DNA of 64,000 nt, taken from NCBI RefSeq assembly GCF_001722335.1, contig NZ_MIHA01000016.1, forward strand, positions 62,001-126,000, read 5' to 3'. This stretch comes from Mycolicibacterium flavescens. GTDB lineage: Bacteria; Actinomycetota; Actinomycetes; Mycobacteriales; Mycobacteriaceae. This document shows positions 1 to 9,809 of the stretch, one piece after another; the first letter of the stretch is position 1, and every line of letters begins with the position of its first letter. The position numbers and the translations under genes are program-made. The notes beneath the pieces were generated by a model. The model was not told the origin of the DNA, searched no databases, and saw nothing but the letters and a program-made list of their open reading frames with translations.

Positions 1-3000
1 CCGATATCGGCCTCGGCGACAACGCTTTCGCCGGGTGTGGTCGAGTTCGCGGTGGAGACCTACGAGGCCGGTGAACGGACCCGGCGCGCGACGGCGACGC
101 TCAATGCCGCCGCCGACGACGAGGTGACGCCGACGACCTACGACGTCGACGCGCTGCGCGCCGCACACCCCGACAGCGTCGAGGGTGAGGATCTGCGCGC
201 CGCGTTCGGCAGCGTCGGCATCAAACACGGTGCCGCGTTCGCCGGCCTGGCCACCGCCTACACCGCCGACGGTGACACGGTGCTGGCCGCGACGGCGCTG
301 CCCGGCCCGCTGCGTTCGCAGCAGTCCGGATACGGCGTGCACCCAGCGCTGCTGGACGCGTGCTTCCAGTCGGTGGTGGCGCACCCCGACGTGCAGAGCG
401 CCGCCGCGGGTGGCGGAATGTTGTTGCCGCTCGGGGTATCCCGGATGCGTGCGTTCGGCTCGGCCCGCAACGCGCACTACTGCTACAGCCGAATCGTCTC
501 CGCCGACTCCGACGGCGTGGTGGCCGACCTCGAGGTGCTCGACGAGCACGGCACCGTGGTGCTCAGCATCACCGGGTTGAAGCTCGGCGCGGGCACCTCC
601 GAGCAGGCCCAGGCCGACCGCAAGCTCAACGAGCGGCTGCTGACCATCGAGTGGCAGCAGCAGGAACTGCCCGAGGCCGATCTCGACGACGCCGGATCGT
701 GGGTGCTGATCAACATCAGCGGCAACGGCAACGCGCTGGCCGCCGACCTCGCCGACGCGCTGAAGTCCGCGGGTGCGGACTGCACGACGCTGGCGTGGGC
801 GCCGAACTCCGACCACGCTACCAACGCCGAAACCCTTGCCGCACATCTGAACGGGCAGCTCGTCACCGGTGTGGTGGTGCTGCCGGGACCGGCCCAGGCC
901 GTCGACGCCGCGGCCGGACGACGCGGCGGCGAATGCGTGAAGCATGTGGTCCGGATCGCGCGTGAGCTTCCCGAGGTCGCCGGCGAGCCGCCGCGGCTGT
1001 ACGTGGTGGAGCGCAACGCGCAACAGGTGCTCGCCGACGACGTGCCGAATGTCGAGCACGCCGGTCTGCGCGGCCTGATGCGCGCACTCGGAATGGAGCA
1101 TCCGCGGCTGCGTCCGACGCAGATCGACGTCGACGACGTCACCGATGGTGCTCAGCTGGCCGGTCAGCTGCTGGCCGGTTCCGACGAGGACGAGACCGCG
1201 TGGCGCGACGGCCGGTGGTACACCGCGCGGCTGACCCCCTCGCCGTTGCGGCCCGAGGAGCGCAAGACCACCGAGGTCGACGCCGAACACGACGGTGTGC
1301 GGCTGCAGGTTCGCAACCCCGGCGACCTCGAATCGCTGGAACTCGTTGCCTTCGACCGGACCCCGCCGGGGCCGGGCGAGATCGAGGTGGCGGTCAGCGC
1401 GTCGAGCATCAACTTCGTCGACGTCCTGGTGGCGTTCGGCCGCGCACCGAGCTTCGACGGCCGGCTGCCGGCACTGGGTTCGGAGTTCGGCGGTGTGGTC
1501 ACCGCCGTCGGACCCGGTGTGACGACGCACCAGGTCGGCGACCGGGTCGGCGGCGTGTCCGCCAACGGCTGCTGGGGCACGTTCGTGACCTGCGACGCCA
1601 ACCTGGCCACCAAGCTGCCCGACAACTTCGCCGAACACGAGGCCGCCGCCGTCGGCCTGGCGTACGCCACCGTGTGGCTCGGGCTGGTCGAACTCGCCCG
1701 CATCGGCGAGGGCGAGAAGGTGCTGATCCATTCCGCCACCGGCGGAGTGGGGCAGGCCGCGATCGCCGTCGCCAAGTCCGTCGGTGCCGAGATCTACGCC
1801 ACCGCCGGCAGCGAAGACCGTCGACAGTTGCTGCGGGACTGGGGGATCGAGCACGTCTACGATTCGCGCAGCACCGCGTTCGCCGACGAGATCCGGCGCG
1901 ACACCGACGGTTACGGCGTCGACATCGTGCTGAACTCGGTCACCGGCGCCGCCCAGCGGGCCGGTCTCGAACTGCTGGCGTTCGGCGGGCGGTTCGTCGA
2001 GATCGGCAAGCGCGACATCTACGGCGACACCCGGATCGGGCTGTTCCCGTTCCGGCGCAACCTGTCGTTCTACGCCGTCGACCTGGCGCTGATGACGGTC
2101 ACGCACCCGGACAAGGTGCGCCGACTGCTCGAGCAGGTCTACAAGCTGTGCGCCGAAGGCACGCTTCCGCTGCCGGACATGACGCACTACCCGCTCACCG
2201 AGGCGGCCACCGCCATCCGGCAGATGGGCGGCGCGCAGCACATCGGCAAGCTGGTGCTCGACGTTCCGCGCACCGGCCTGGGTACGGCTGTCATTCCGCC
2301 CGAGCAGGTTTCGCCGTTCCGCAGCGACGGGGCCTACCTCGTCACCGGTGGTCTCGGCGGTCTGGGCCTGTTCCTGGCGGAGAAGATGGCCGAGGCGGGC
2401 GCCGGTCGCATCGTGCTGACCTCGCGCAGCGAGCCGAGCGTCAAGGCCAGGGAGATCGTCGACCTGATCGCGGCGTCGGGTGCCGACATCGTGGTCGAGT
2501 GCGGTGACATCACCGCGCCGGGGACGGTCGACCGGCTGGTCGCCGCGGCGACGTCGACAGGGTTGCCGCTGCGCGGTGTGCTGCACGCCGCGGCGGTGGT
2601 GGAGGACGCCACGCTGCCGAACATCACCGACGACCTGATCGAACGGGACTGGGCGCCAAAGGTGTACGGCACGTGGAACCTGCACGAAGGGACGCTGTCG
2701 CAGCCACTGGACTGGTTCTGCGCGTTCTCCTCGGCGGCGGCGCTGGTCGGATCGCCTGGGCAGGGCGCCTATGCGGCGGCCAACAGCTGGCTCGACGCGT
2801 TCATGACGTGGCGGCGGGCCCAGGGGCTGCCGTCGAGCGTGATCGCTTGGGGCGCCTGGGCCGAGATCGGCCGCGGCACGGCGCTGGCCGAGGGCGACGG
2901 TGCGATCCTTCCCGACGAGGGCGCGTACGCGTTCGAGGCGCTGCTGAGCCACGACCGCGGATACACCGGGTACGCACCGATTCTCGGCACGCCGTGGCTC

Positions 3001-3357
3001 ACCGCGTTCGCGCAGCGCAGCCCGTTCGCGTCGGCGTTCAAGTCGGCCGGGCAGGGACCGGCCGAGGGCCGGCGCCTGCGCGCCGAACTGGCCGCGATGC
3101 CGCGGGAGGACTGGCCGACGCACCTGCGCCGGCTGATCTCCGAGCAGGTCGGGTTGATCCTGCGCCGCGCGATCGACCCCGACCGCCCGCTCTCGGAGTA
3201 CGGCCTGGACTCGCTGGGCAACCTCGAGCTGCGTACGCGGATCGAGGCCGAGACGGGAATTCGCATCACGTCCATGGGAGTCAGCACGGTGCGAGGCCTT
3301 GCTGATCACCTGTGCGAGACGCTCGCCGCCGACGAAGCAGTCCCGGCTACCACCTGA
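1..3357 (+). CDS. Mycocerosic-acid-synthase-like type I polyketide synthase, C-terminal part (partial at window edge)
   Basis: Open from base 1, so the 5' part (KS, AT and start of DH) lies outside the window; 1118 codons are visible. Domains in order: end of a dehydratase hot-dog ([10 protein letters not shown], about residue 110-125), a structural linker, an enoyl reductase (about 430-750, with cofactor loop ATGGVGQ near 580), a ketoreductase (about 775-1000, TGGLGGLG cofactor loop; catalytic Ser, Tyr924 and Asn928 in an [23 protein letters not shown] block), and an acyl carrier protein with DSL phosphopantetheine Ser1071. The DH-ER-KR-ACP order is that of Mas/Pks5-type iterative enzymes making methyl-branched fatty acids. 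Position directly upstream of a PapA and paralogous acyltransferases suggests a Pks5-like lipooligosaccharide PKS. The family is secure; the exact product is inferred. Confidence 0.95.
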   Translation, partial: PISASATTLSPGVVEFAVETYEAGERTRRATATLNAAADDEVTPTTYDVDALRAAHPDSVEGEDLRAAFGSVGIKHGAAFAGLATAYTADGDTVLAATALPGPLRSQQSGYGVHPALLDACFQSVVAHPDVQSAAAGGGMLLPLGVSRMRAFGSARNAHYCYSRIVSADSDGVVADLEVLDEHGTVVLSITGLKLGAGTSEQAQADRKLNERLLTIEWQQQELPEADLDDAGSWVLINISGNGNALAADLADALKSAGADCTTLAWAPNSDHATNAETLAAHLNGQLVTGVVVLPGPAQAVDAAAGRRGGECVKHVVRIARELPEVAGEPPRLYVVERNAQQVLADDVPNVEHAGLRGLMRALGMEHPRLRPTQIDVDDVTDGAQLAGQLLAGSDEDETAWRDGRWYTARLTPSPLRPEERKTTEVDAEHDGVRLQVRNPGDLESLELVAFDRTPPGPGEIEVAVSASSINFVDVLVAFGRAPSFDGRLPALGSEFGGVVTAVGPGVTTHQVGDRVGGVSANGCWGTFVTCDANLATKLPDNFAEHEAAAVGLAYATVWLGLVELARIGEGEKVLIHSATGGVGQAAIAVAKSVGAEIYATAGSEDRRQLLRDWGIEHVYDSRSTAFADEIRRDTDGYGVDIVLNSVTGAAQRAGLELLAFGGRFVEIGKRDIYGDTRIGLFPFRRNLSFYAVDLALMTVTHPDKVRRLLEQVYKLCAEGTLPLPDMTHYPLTEAATAIRQMGGAQHIGKLVLDVPRTGLGTAVIPPEQVSPFRSDGAYLVTGGLGGLGLFLAEKMAEAGAGRIVLTSRSEPSVKAREIVDLIAASGADIVVECGDITAPGTVDRLVAAATSTGLPLRGVLHAAAVVEDATLPNITDDLIERDWAPKVYGTWNLHEGTLSQPLDWFCAFSSAAALVGSPGQGAYAAANSWLDAFMTWRRAQGLPSSVIAWGAWAEIGRGTALAEGDGAILPDEGAYAFEALLSHDRGYTGYAPILGTPWLTAFAQRSPFASAFKSAGQGPAEGRRLRAELAAMPREDWPTHLRRLISEQVGLILRRAIDPDRPLSEYGLDSLGNLELRTRIEAETGIRITSMGVSTVRGLADHLCETLAADEAVPATT

Positions 3358-3391
3358 CCATCGCTTCCGACACACATCAATAGGGGGTCAA

Positions 3392-4831
3392 GTGTTCGCA
3401 CTTGAAGCCGTCCACGACTGGACAGACGCACCGGGTGAGTTCGTGTCGTGGGAGCCTTCAGCGGCCAGCGCGACCAAAGCCGCCGACGCGCCGGTATCCG
3501 AGGTGCCGGTCAGTTATCAGCAGGCGCAGCACCTGCGCGCCTACCGCGAACACGTCGCGCGCGGCACGCAGATGGCGCGGCTCACCATCCCGGCGTGGAA
3601 CATCCAGGGTCGCTGCGACATCCGCCTGATGACCCACGTCATCAACGCGTACCTGCGCCGCCACGACACCTACCGCAGCCGGTTCGAGTTCGTCGGCGAC
3701 GGCGACGAGGTGGTGCGCCGGACTCTGCGCAGCCCCAAGGACATCAAGTTCGTCGCGACCAACCACGGCCAGACCACGGCCGAGCGGTGGCGCGAGCACG
3801 TGCTGGCCACACCGTCGCCGTTGCAGTGGGACTGCTTCCGGTTCGGCGTGATCCAGCGTGCCGATCACTTCACGTTCTTCATGAGCGTGGACCATCTGCA
3901 CGTCGACGCCATGTTCATGGGGCTGGCGTTCGTCGAGATCCACATGATGTACGCGGCGCTGGCCGGCGGCGGGGCGCCGATCCCGCTGCCGGAGGCGGGC
4001 AGCTACGAGGACTACTGCGTGCGTCAGCGCGCGTTCACCTCGGCGCTGACCCCGGATTCGCCTCAGGTACGCGGGTGGTTCGAGTTCACCGACCGCAACG
4101 ACGGGACGCTGCCGCAGTTCCCGCTGTCGCTGGGCGACCCGTCGGTGCCGTGTGAAGGCGACCTGCTCACCATCGACCTGATGGACGAAAAGCAGTCGGA
4201 CCGCTTCGAATCAGCCTGCACCGACGCGGGCGCCCGGTTCATCGGCGGAATCTTCGCGGCCGTCGCGCTCGCCGAGAACGAGTTGACCGGCAATCCGACC
4301 TACAACGTGATCACCCCGACCAGCACGCGCCACACGCAGGCCGAGATGATGACCACGGGCTGGTTCACCGGGACCGTGCCGGTCAGCGTGGACATCGATC
4401 CGACCTCGTTCGCCGCCACTGTCCGGGCGGCGCAGGACGCGTTCGACTCGGGGCTTCCGCTGGCGCATGTGCCGTTCGACCGCGTGCTGGAACTGGGCGC
4501 CGATCACGGTGTGCGCAAGCCGGATCCGGGTGTGCCGATGATCTCCTACATGGACGCCACGCTGGCGCCGCTGTCGCCGTCGGTGATCGGCGAGTGGGAC
4601 ACGCTGAACGGCAAGATCTACAGCGAGATGGGCGCCGCCCATCAGGTCGGCATGTGGTTCAACAGGTTCTCCAACGGCACGTCGGTGACGCTGGCGTTCC
4701 CGAACAACCCGATCGCCCGCGAATCGGTGACCAGGTACGTCGACGCGATGAAGGCCGTGTTCGTGCGGGTCGCCGCCGGCCGCGGCGAGCTGGCGGCGAC
4801 TGCCGACCTTCTCGAGTTCGGGATGGCGTGA
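3392..4831 (+). CDS. papA: PapA-family polyketide-associated acyltransferase
   Basis: 479-residue condensation-domain-fold acyltransferase, expected to move a PKS-bound or activated acyl chain onto a sugar hydroxyl. The PapA signature HX3DX14Y is exact: His168, Asp172 (HLHVD) and Tyr187. The residue after the Asp is Ala rather than the usual Gly. I chose the GTG start at 3392 because it follows an AGGGGGT ribosome-binding site and avoids overlap with the PKS stop 34 nt upstream. It is probably cotranscribed with the PKS and with the next two genes, whose start lies 9 nt downstream. PapA3/PapA4 of lipooligosaccharide loci are the likely relatives, but I cannot choose between them by eye. Confidence 0.9.
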   Translation: MFALEAVHDWTDAPGEFVSWEPSAASATKAADAPVSEVPVSYQQAQHLRAYREHVARGTQMARLTIPAWNIQGRCDIRLMTHVINAYLRRHDTYRSRFEFVGDGDEVVRRTLRSPKDIKFVATNHGQTTAERWREHVLATPSPLQWDCFRFGVIQRADHFTFFMSVDHLHVDAMFMGLAFVEIHMMYAALAGGGAPIPLPEAGSYEDYCVRQRAFTSALTPDSPQVRGWFEFTDRNDGTLPQFPLSLGDPSVPCEGDLLTIDLMDEKQSDRFESACTDAGARFIGGIFAAVALAENELTGNPTYNVITPTSTRHTQAEMMTTGWFTGTVPVSVDIDPTSFAATVRAAQDAFDSGLPLAHVPFDRVLELGADHGVRKPDPGVPMISYMDATLAPLSPSVIGEWDTLNGKIYSEMGAAHQVGMWFNRFSNGTSVTLAFPNNPIARESVTRYVDAMKAVFVRVAAGRGELAATADLLEFGMA

Positions 4832-4840
4832 CCTCTGCCG

Positions 4841-6193
4841 ATGACTGAGGTAGCCCTGGACAACCGGTTGTCGTTCACCGACCAACTGTTGTTCCTCGGC
4901 CAGCGTGCCACCGGTCAGGAACTGGCGATGCAGGCCGTCTGGGTGTACGAACGGCCGATCGATCTGGACGGTGTGCGCCGCTTCCACGAGAACTTCGGTT
5001 ACGGGCTGTTCGGCAGGCGTATCGAGCGCTCACCGCTGCCGTTCGGAAGGCACCGGTGGGTCGCGTCGACCGGGCCGGCGGCCGAACTGGCCATCGAGGA
5101 GCCCCGGCCGCGAACCGCGCTCAGCGACTGGGTCGACGAGCGGGTGCAGCTACCGCTCGATCCCGAGTGGGGGCCGGGCTGGCATGTCGGTGTGCTGCCG
5201 ATGACGGGCGGTTCGACGGCAGTGAGCCTGGTGCTGTCGCATTGTCTGGCAGACGGTTTCGGAGGCCTGCTGACCGTCGTCGACGCGATCAAGGGCAACC
5301 GCCGTGATTTCGGGTATCCGCCGCCGCGGTCGAAGACCCGGTTACGGGCCACCGCAACGGATCTGCTGGAAACCGCCAAAAGTGCGCCCGAGGTGGCGCG
5401 CACGCTCGCGGTCGGGGCGCGGCAGGGGTGGAAGCGACGCGCGGAGTTCTTCCGCCCGAAGGGATCTCGCCCGGATGCGCCCGCGGTGGCGGGCGGCGAG
5501 GAGCACGTCGTCGCACCCGCGATCACCATCTACGTCGACCTCGAGACCTGGGACGCCCGCGCTGCGGCGCTCAACGGCAACACCCACTCGCTGGCCGCCG
5601 GGTTCGCCGCCAAGCTGGCCGAGCGCGTCGGCAGGCGCCGCGACTCCGACGGCGTCGTCACCCTGCAGATCCCGATCGCCGACCGGGTCGCCGACGACAC
5701 CCGCGGCAACGCCGCCTCGATCGCGACCGCGTGCATCGACCCGGCCGGGGTGACCACCGACCTCGCCGGCGCCCGCGCGGAGATCAAGCAGGCGCTGACG
5801 ACGCTGCGCGAAAACCCGGACGAGACACTGGAACTGCTGCCGTTGACGCCGTTCATCCCCAAGCGTGCGGTGCGCGGCGGTTCCGAGGTGGTGTTCAACT
5901 TCTCCGACCGGCCGGTGTCGTTCTCCAACCTCGGCGACATCGACCCGGTGGTATCGCGGCTCGACGGCACCGACGCCGACCTGATGATGCTGCGCGGCGT
6001 CGACCGCAAGGTCAGTCGGCAGTTCCTGGAACGTCGGGGCGGGCTGCTCACGGTGCTGACCGGGCGGGTCGCCGGCAAGATGTCGATCACCGTCGTGGCG
6101 TATCGGCCGGAGGCCGAGAACACCAAGGCGGAGTTGCGCGCACTGGGCGCCGAAGTGCTCGCCGAGTTCGGTCTGGACGGCCTGATCGAATGA
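4841..6193 (+). CDS. HxxxDG acyltransferase, copy 1 (WS/DGAT or condensation-like fold)
   Basis: 450 residues. The motif HCLADG places the catalytic His134, Asp138 and Gly139 in the position expected for the BAHD/condensation/WS-DGAT superfamily. The N-terminus (RLSFTDQLLFLGQRATG) and the block GRRIERSPLPFGRHRWV recur almost unchanged in the genes at 6190 and 8469, so the three are paralogues. Likely role, by context, is an additional O-acylation of the glycolipid made with the adjacent PKS and PapA. Starts 9 nt after the papA stop and overlaps the next gene by ATGA, so it is in the same operon. The substrate cannot be read from the sequence. Confidence 0.85.
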   Translation: MTEVALDNRLSFTDQLLFLGQRATGQELAMQAVWVYERPIDLDGVRRFHENFGYGLFGRRIERSPLPFGRHRWVASTGPAAELAIEEPRPRTALSDWVDERVQLPLDPEWGPGWHVGVLPMTGGSTAVSLVLSHCLADGFGGLLTVVDAIKGNRRDFGYPPPRSKTRLRATATDLLETAKSAPEVARTLAVGARQGWKRRAEFFRPKGSRPDAPAVAGGEEHVVAPAITIYVDLETWDARAAALNGNTHSLAAGFAAKLAERVGRRRDSDGVVTLQIPIADRVADDTRGNAASIATACIDPAGVTTDLAGARAEIKQALTTLRENPDETLELLPLTPFIPKRAVRGGSEVVFNFSDRPVSFSNLGDIDPVVSRLDGTDADLMMLRGVDRKVSRQFLERRGGLLTVLTGRVAGKMSITVVAYRPEAENTKAELRALGAEVLAEFGLDGLIE

Positions 6194-7557
6194 CGGTGGA
6201 CACCGACAACCGGCTCGCTTTCATGGACCAGGCCGGCTTCGCGCTCGAACGCGCCACCGGCATCGTCAAGCTGATGCAGATGGTGTGGGTCTACGACCGC
6301 GCCGTCGACCTCGACGGGGTGCGCGAGTTCCACCGCAACTTCGGGTTCGGGTTGCCCGGACGGCGAATCGAGAAGTCGCCCTTGCCGTTCGGCAGGCCGC
6401 GGTGGGTGGCGTCGTTGGGGCCGCCCGCACCCTTGGACGTCGCCGAAAAGCCTCGGCCGCGTTCGGAGCTCACCGATTGGCTCGACGAACGCGCGGCGCT
6501 GCCGGTCGACGTCGAGCGGGGACCGGGCTGGCACATCGGGGTGCTGCCGCTCACCGACGGCGGCAGCGCGGTCACGCTGGTCGGATCGCACTGTCTGGGC
6601 GACGGGGTGGCCGCCCTGCTGAGCGTCGTGGAAGCCACCGTCGCCGCCAGGCGGGACATCGGCTATCCACCGCCCTATTCGCGCACCAGGTTCCGTGGGG
6701 CGTTGACCGATCTGCGCGAGACCGCACGGGGTCTGCCGCAAACCGCCCGCACCGTGGCCGCCGCCGCCAAACTCGGCCTGCGACTGCGTGATCAGGCCGC
6801 CGACGAGCAGCCCAGATCGGCCGCGCCGAAGCCGGCCGTCACATCGGGAACGTCCGGCGACGAGGTGATCATCGTCCCGGCGGCCAACCTGTTCGTCGAC
6901 CTGGCCGAGTGGGACGCGGCCGCGGCGTCGCGCAACGGCAACAGCTATTCGCTGCTGGCCGGTTTTGCGGCCCGGCTCGGCGTGCTGATGGGACGACAGC
7001 GGGCCGACGGCACGGTCGGCCTGCTCATCGCGCTCAACGACCGCACCACCCTCGACGACACCCGAGCTCAGGCCATGGTTTTCGCGCAGGTCGGCATCGA
7101 TCCCGCCCCCGTGCACGACGATCTGACCGAAGCCCGCATCTCGCTGCGTCAGGCGATCAAGACGGCGCGCGAGCAACCGGATGACACGCTGCAGTTGCTG
7201 CCGCTGGTGCCGTTCGTGCCTCGACGGGTGCTCGCGAAGGTCGCCGACGTCTTCTTCGGCTCCGGGGATGACCTACCCGTATCGTGTTCGAACCTCGGGG
7301 ATCTCGAGCCGCTGGCAGGCCGGGTGGACGGCACCGACGCCGACTATGTGATGCTGCGCGGTGTCGATCAGGGCGTGCGCCGATCCGTGATCGAGCGCGC
7401 CGGCGGCCAGCTCGTGGTCGTCGCCGGCCGCATCAACGGCAGGATCTCGATCTGCGTCGTCGGATACCAGTGCGGCACCGAGAATTCCAAAGATCGCCTG
7501 CGGGCGCTGGCCCGGCAGGCGATCGAGGAGTTCGGTCTTTCCGCCGAAGTGCTCTGA
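6190..7557 (+). CDS. HxxxDG acyltransferase, copy 2
   Basis: 455 residues, starting at the ATG that overlaps the previous stop (ATGA, 6190-6193), which indicates translational coupling. Catalytic motif HCLGDG (His134, Asp138, Gly139) sits at the same residue numbers as in copy 1. Conserved blocks NRLAFMDQAGFALERATG and GRRIEKSPLPFGRPRWV show recent paralogy. It is the last gene of the plus-strand PKS-papA-acyltransferase operon; the next gene converges from the other strand 11 nt downstream. Predicted to acylate the same glycolipid at a different position or with a different chain; this is inference from context. Confidence 0.85.
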   Translation: MTVDTDNRLAFMDQAGFALERATGIVKLMQMVWVYDRAVDLDGVREFHRNFGFGLPGRRIEKSPLPFGRPRWVASLGPPAPLDVAEKPRPRSELTDWLDERAALPVDVERGPGWHIGVLPLTDGGSAVTLVGSHCLGDGVAALLSVVEATVAARRDIGYPPPYSRTRFRGALTDLRETARGLPQTARTVAAAAKLGLRLRDQAADEQPRSAAPKPAVTSGTSGDEVIIVPAANLFVDLAEWDAAAASRNGNSYSLLAGFAARLGVLMGRQRADGTVGLLIALNDRTTLDDTRAQAMVFAQVGIDPAPVHDDLTEARISLRQAIKTAREQPDDTLQLLPLVPFVPRRVLAKVADVFFGSGDDLPVSCSNLGDLEPLAGRVDGTDADYVMLRGVDQGVRRSVIERAGGQLVVVAGRINGRISICVVGYQCGTENSKDRLRALARQAIEEFGLSAEVL

Positions 7558-7568
7558 AGCGGACTCGC

Positions 7569-8390
7569 TCAGGGCTTCTTGAGGTTGTACAGGCGGTACA
7601 CGATGTCGCCGCGCTGCACCTCTTCGTAGAGCGGGCTGCCCTCGGTCACACCGACGTCGCGGCCGAGGCGGCGCAGCGGCGGCGGAGCGTGCCGGTTGAT
7701 CAGGTCCTGGTAGCGCTTGGAGTTCTTCTCCAGCCCGCGCAGCACCTGCTCGTTGATGTCCTCGCAGGACACCACTTCCAGACCCGACTGCGCCAGGTCC
7801 GCTTCCCATTTCGCGACGTCGTCGCGGCCACGCAGATCCGCGTACAGAAAGTGGCCGCCGGGTTTGAGGACGCGAACCACCTCGGCGAGGAACTTGAGGT
7901 AGTTCGGATACAGGTGCGCCGCTTCGACATTGATCACTGCGTCGAAGGATCCGTCCGGGAACGGCAGGTTCTCGGCGTCGCCTTCGAGGAACGCCAACCC
8001 CGGCAGCGGATGCTTACGCCGGCAGAACGCGATACCCGACGGGTTGAGGTCCAACCCGGTGTAGGACGCCGGGTTCATCGTCCGCATGACGTAGGAGGCC
8101 GCACCACCGTGGCCGCAGCTGACCTCGAGCACACGCTTGCCGGCGAGGTCTTCCTGCGCCGCCACCCGGTGGTACAACTGGATCCCGATCCGCTCCGGCT
8201 CGTCGGACGGATCCAACGGCAGATTCATCGGCGGATCTTCCTCATAACCCCAGTTGAGGAAGAAGACGTCGTCGTCGCCGAGCCTGCGGGTCATGATGCT
8301 GTACCCGTACTTGGCGACGATCTTGCCGAAATGCCGGTGCGAGAAGGCAACGGCCTTGGTCAGCGTGTCGCGATAGATGCCCTCAATCAT
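7569..8390 (-). CDS. SAM-dependent O-methyltransferase, Rv2952/phthiotriol-methyltransferase-like
   Basis: 273 residues with a class I methyltransferase fold. SAM motif I is VLEVSCGHGG (88-97), followed by an acidic strand (TGLDLNPSG) and the post-motif LKPGGHF. The N-terminal region with DDDVFFLNWGY and the C-terminal GDIVYRLYNLKKP resemble, from memory, the mycobacterial family that methylates phthiotriol dimycocerosates and the lipid part of glycopeptidolipids. Here it would O-methylate a hydroxyl of the acyl chain or sugar. It is convergent with copy 2 of the acyltransferases and divergent from copy 3, with 78 nt between the two start codons. Confidence 0.85.
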   Translation of the reverse strand: MIEGIYRDTLTKAVAFSHRHFGKIVAKYGYSIMTRRLGDDDVFFLNWGYEEDPPMNLPLDPSDEPERIGIQLYHRVAAQEDLAGKRVLEVSCGHGGAASYVMRTMNPASYTGLDLNPSGIAFCRRKHPLPGLAFLEGDAENLPFPDGSFDAVINVEAAHLYPNYLKFLAEVVRVLKPGGHFLYADLRGRDDVAKWEADLAQSGLEVVSCEDINEQVLRGLEKNSKRYQDLINRHAPPPLRRLGRDVGVTEGSPLYEEVQRGDIVYRLYNLKKP

Positions 8391-8468
8391 CCGGCACAGT
8401 ATCTCAGGTCGATTGCTGAATGACTAATCCGGAAAGCTCCAGGCCGCGACGTTGATACGGTTTGCCCG

Positions 8469-9809
8469 ATGTCGACTTTCAACACGCTCGCGTTCATGGA
8501 CCAGGCGTCCTATCTGTGGGTCCGTGCGAGTGGGCATGTGCACGCCATCCAGTTGACCTGGGTGTACCGCCGTGAGGTCAACCTCGACGAGATCCGGCGG
8601 ACGCACGATGCGCTAGCCCGCGGGATCGTCGGGCGCCGCGTCGAACCCAGCCGGTTCCCGGGCGGTCGGCACCGCTGGGTGGCCAGCCACGATCTGCCCG
8701 GCGTCGATATCGAAAAGCCCCGGACCCGAGACGGTATCGCCGACTGGTTCGAGGAACGCGCCCAGCGTCCGGTCGACCCGGAATTCGGGCCGGTCTGGCA
8801 CCTCGGGGTGCTTCCCGTGACCGACTACGGCACCGCCGTCACCCTCATCGCCTCCCACACGGTGATCGACGGGGTCGGGCTGTGCGGCGCCGTCATCGAC
8901 GCGGTGACCGGTGTCGAGCACGACTTCGGCTACCCGCCGCCGGGGGCGCGCACCCGGCGGCAGGCGCTGCGCGAGGACGCCCGAAACACGTTCCGGGGCC
9001 TGCCGCAGGTGGGTCGTGCGCTCGGCGCGGTGGCCAGCGTGGCGATGCAGAACAAGCCCAGCTTCTCGCGGGACAAAACGCAGCGCCCGCCGAAGCTGCC
9101 CAAGGCGGAGCGCAAGAAAGCGGTGGTGGTACCCACCGCGACCGTGTACATCGATCTCGCGCAGTGGGATTCGCGCGCTGAGGAACTCGGTGGTTCGAGC
9201 AACGCGCTGTTCGCGGGCTTCGCGGCCAGGCTCGGCGAGCGGTTCGGCCGCAGCCACCCGAAGACGGGGCTGGTGACGCTGAACTACCCGGTCAACGACC
9301 GCACCGAGAACGACCTGCGCGCGAACGCGCTCAAAGGCATGGACTTCGCGATCGATCCCGCCGGCGTGACCGAGGATCTGCGCGGCGTGCGGGCGGCAAT
9401 CAAACAGGCGCTGGTGTCCGGGGAGGGCAAGTTCGCCGAGCAGGAACGGGTTTTCCCGCTGACACCGTATGTGCCGGTATCGGTGGTGTCCCGGTTGCCG
9501 CTCGGGGCGGTCAACGCCGCCGACTCCCCGGTCGGTTGTTCGGCGTTCGGGGACATCGACGCCACCGTGACCCGCATCGACGGGGCCGAGTCGGACTACT
9601 TCACGGTGCGGATGGTCGAGCAGAACCTCACCGCGGACAGCCCGGAGGTCTCGTCGGGTGAGCTCTACATGACCTCCGGACGGGTATGCGGGAAATTTTT
9701 CATCAGTTTCCGCGCGTACCAACCCGGGTTGTCGAACTCCAAAGATTGGCTGCTGCAGCAGGTTACGGAAACGCTCGAGGAATTCGGGCTGACCGCGTTC
9801 ATCGAGTGA
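8469..9809 (+). CDS. HxxxDG acyltransferase, copy 3
   Basis: 446 residues, third paralogue of the 4841 and 6190 genes but more diverged. The active-site motif is HTVIDG (His130, Asp134, Gly135), and the block GRRVEPSRFPGGRHRWV aligns with the other two. It stands alone on the plus strand, separated from the first two by the methyltransferase and driven from the 78-nt divergent region upstream of 8469. Its 3' end overlaps the convergent glycosyltransferase by 11 nt. Probably acts in the same glycolipid pathway. Confidence 0.85.
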   Translation: MSTFNTLAFMDQASYLWVRASGHVHAIQLTWVYRREVNLDEIRRTHDALARGIVGRRVEPSRFPGGRHRWVASHDLPGVDIEKPRTRDGIADWFEERAQRPVDPEFGPVWHLGVLPVTDYGTAVTLIASHTVIDGVGLCGAVIDAVTGVEHDFGYPPPGARTRRQALREDARNTFRGLPQVGRALGAVASVAMQNKPSFSRDKTQRPPKLPKAERKKAVVVPTATVYIDLAQWDSRAEELGGSSNALFAGFAARLGERFGRSHPKTGLVTLNYPVNDRTENDLRANALKGMDFAIDPAGVTEDLRGVRAAIKQALVSGEGKFAEQERVFPLTPYVPVSVVSRLPLGAVNAADSPVGCSAFGDIDATVTRIDGAESDYFTVRMVEQNLTADSPEVSSGELYMTSGRVCGKFFISFRAYQPGLSNSKDWLLQQVTETLEEFGLTAFIE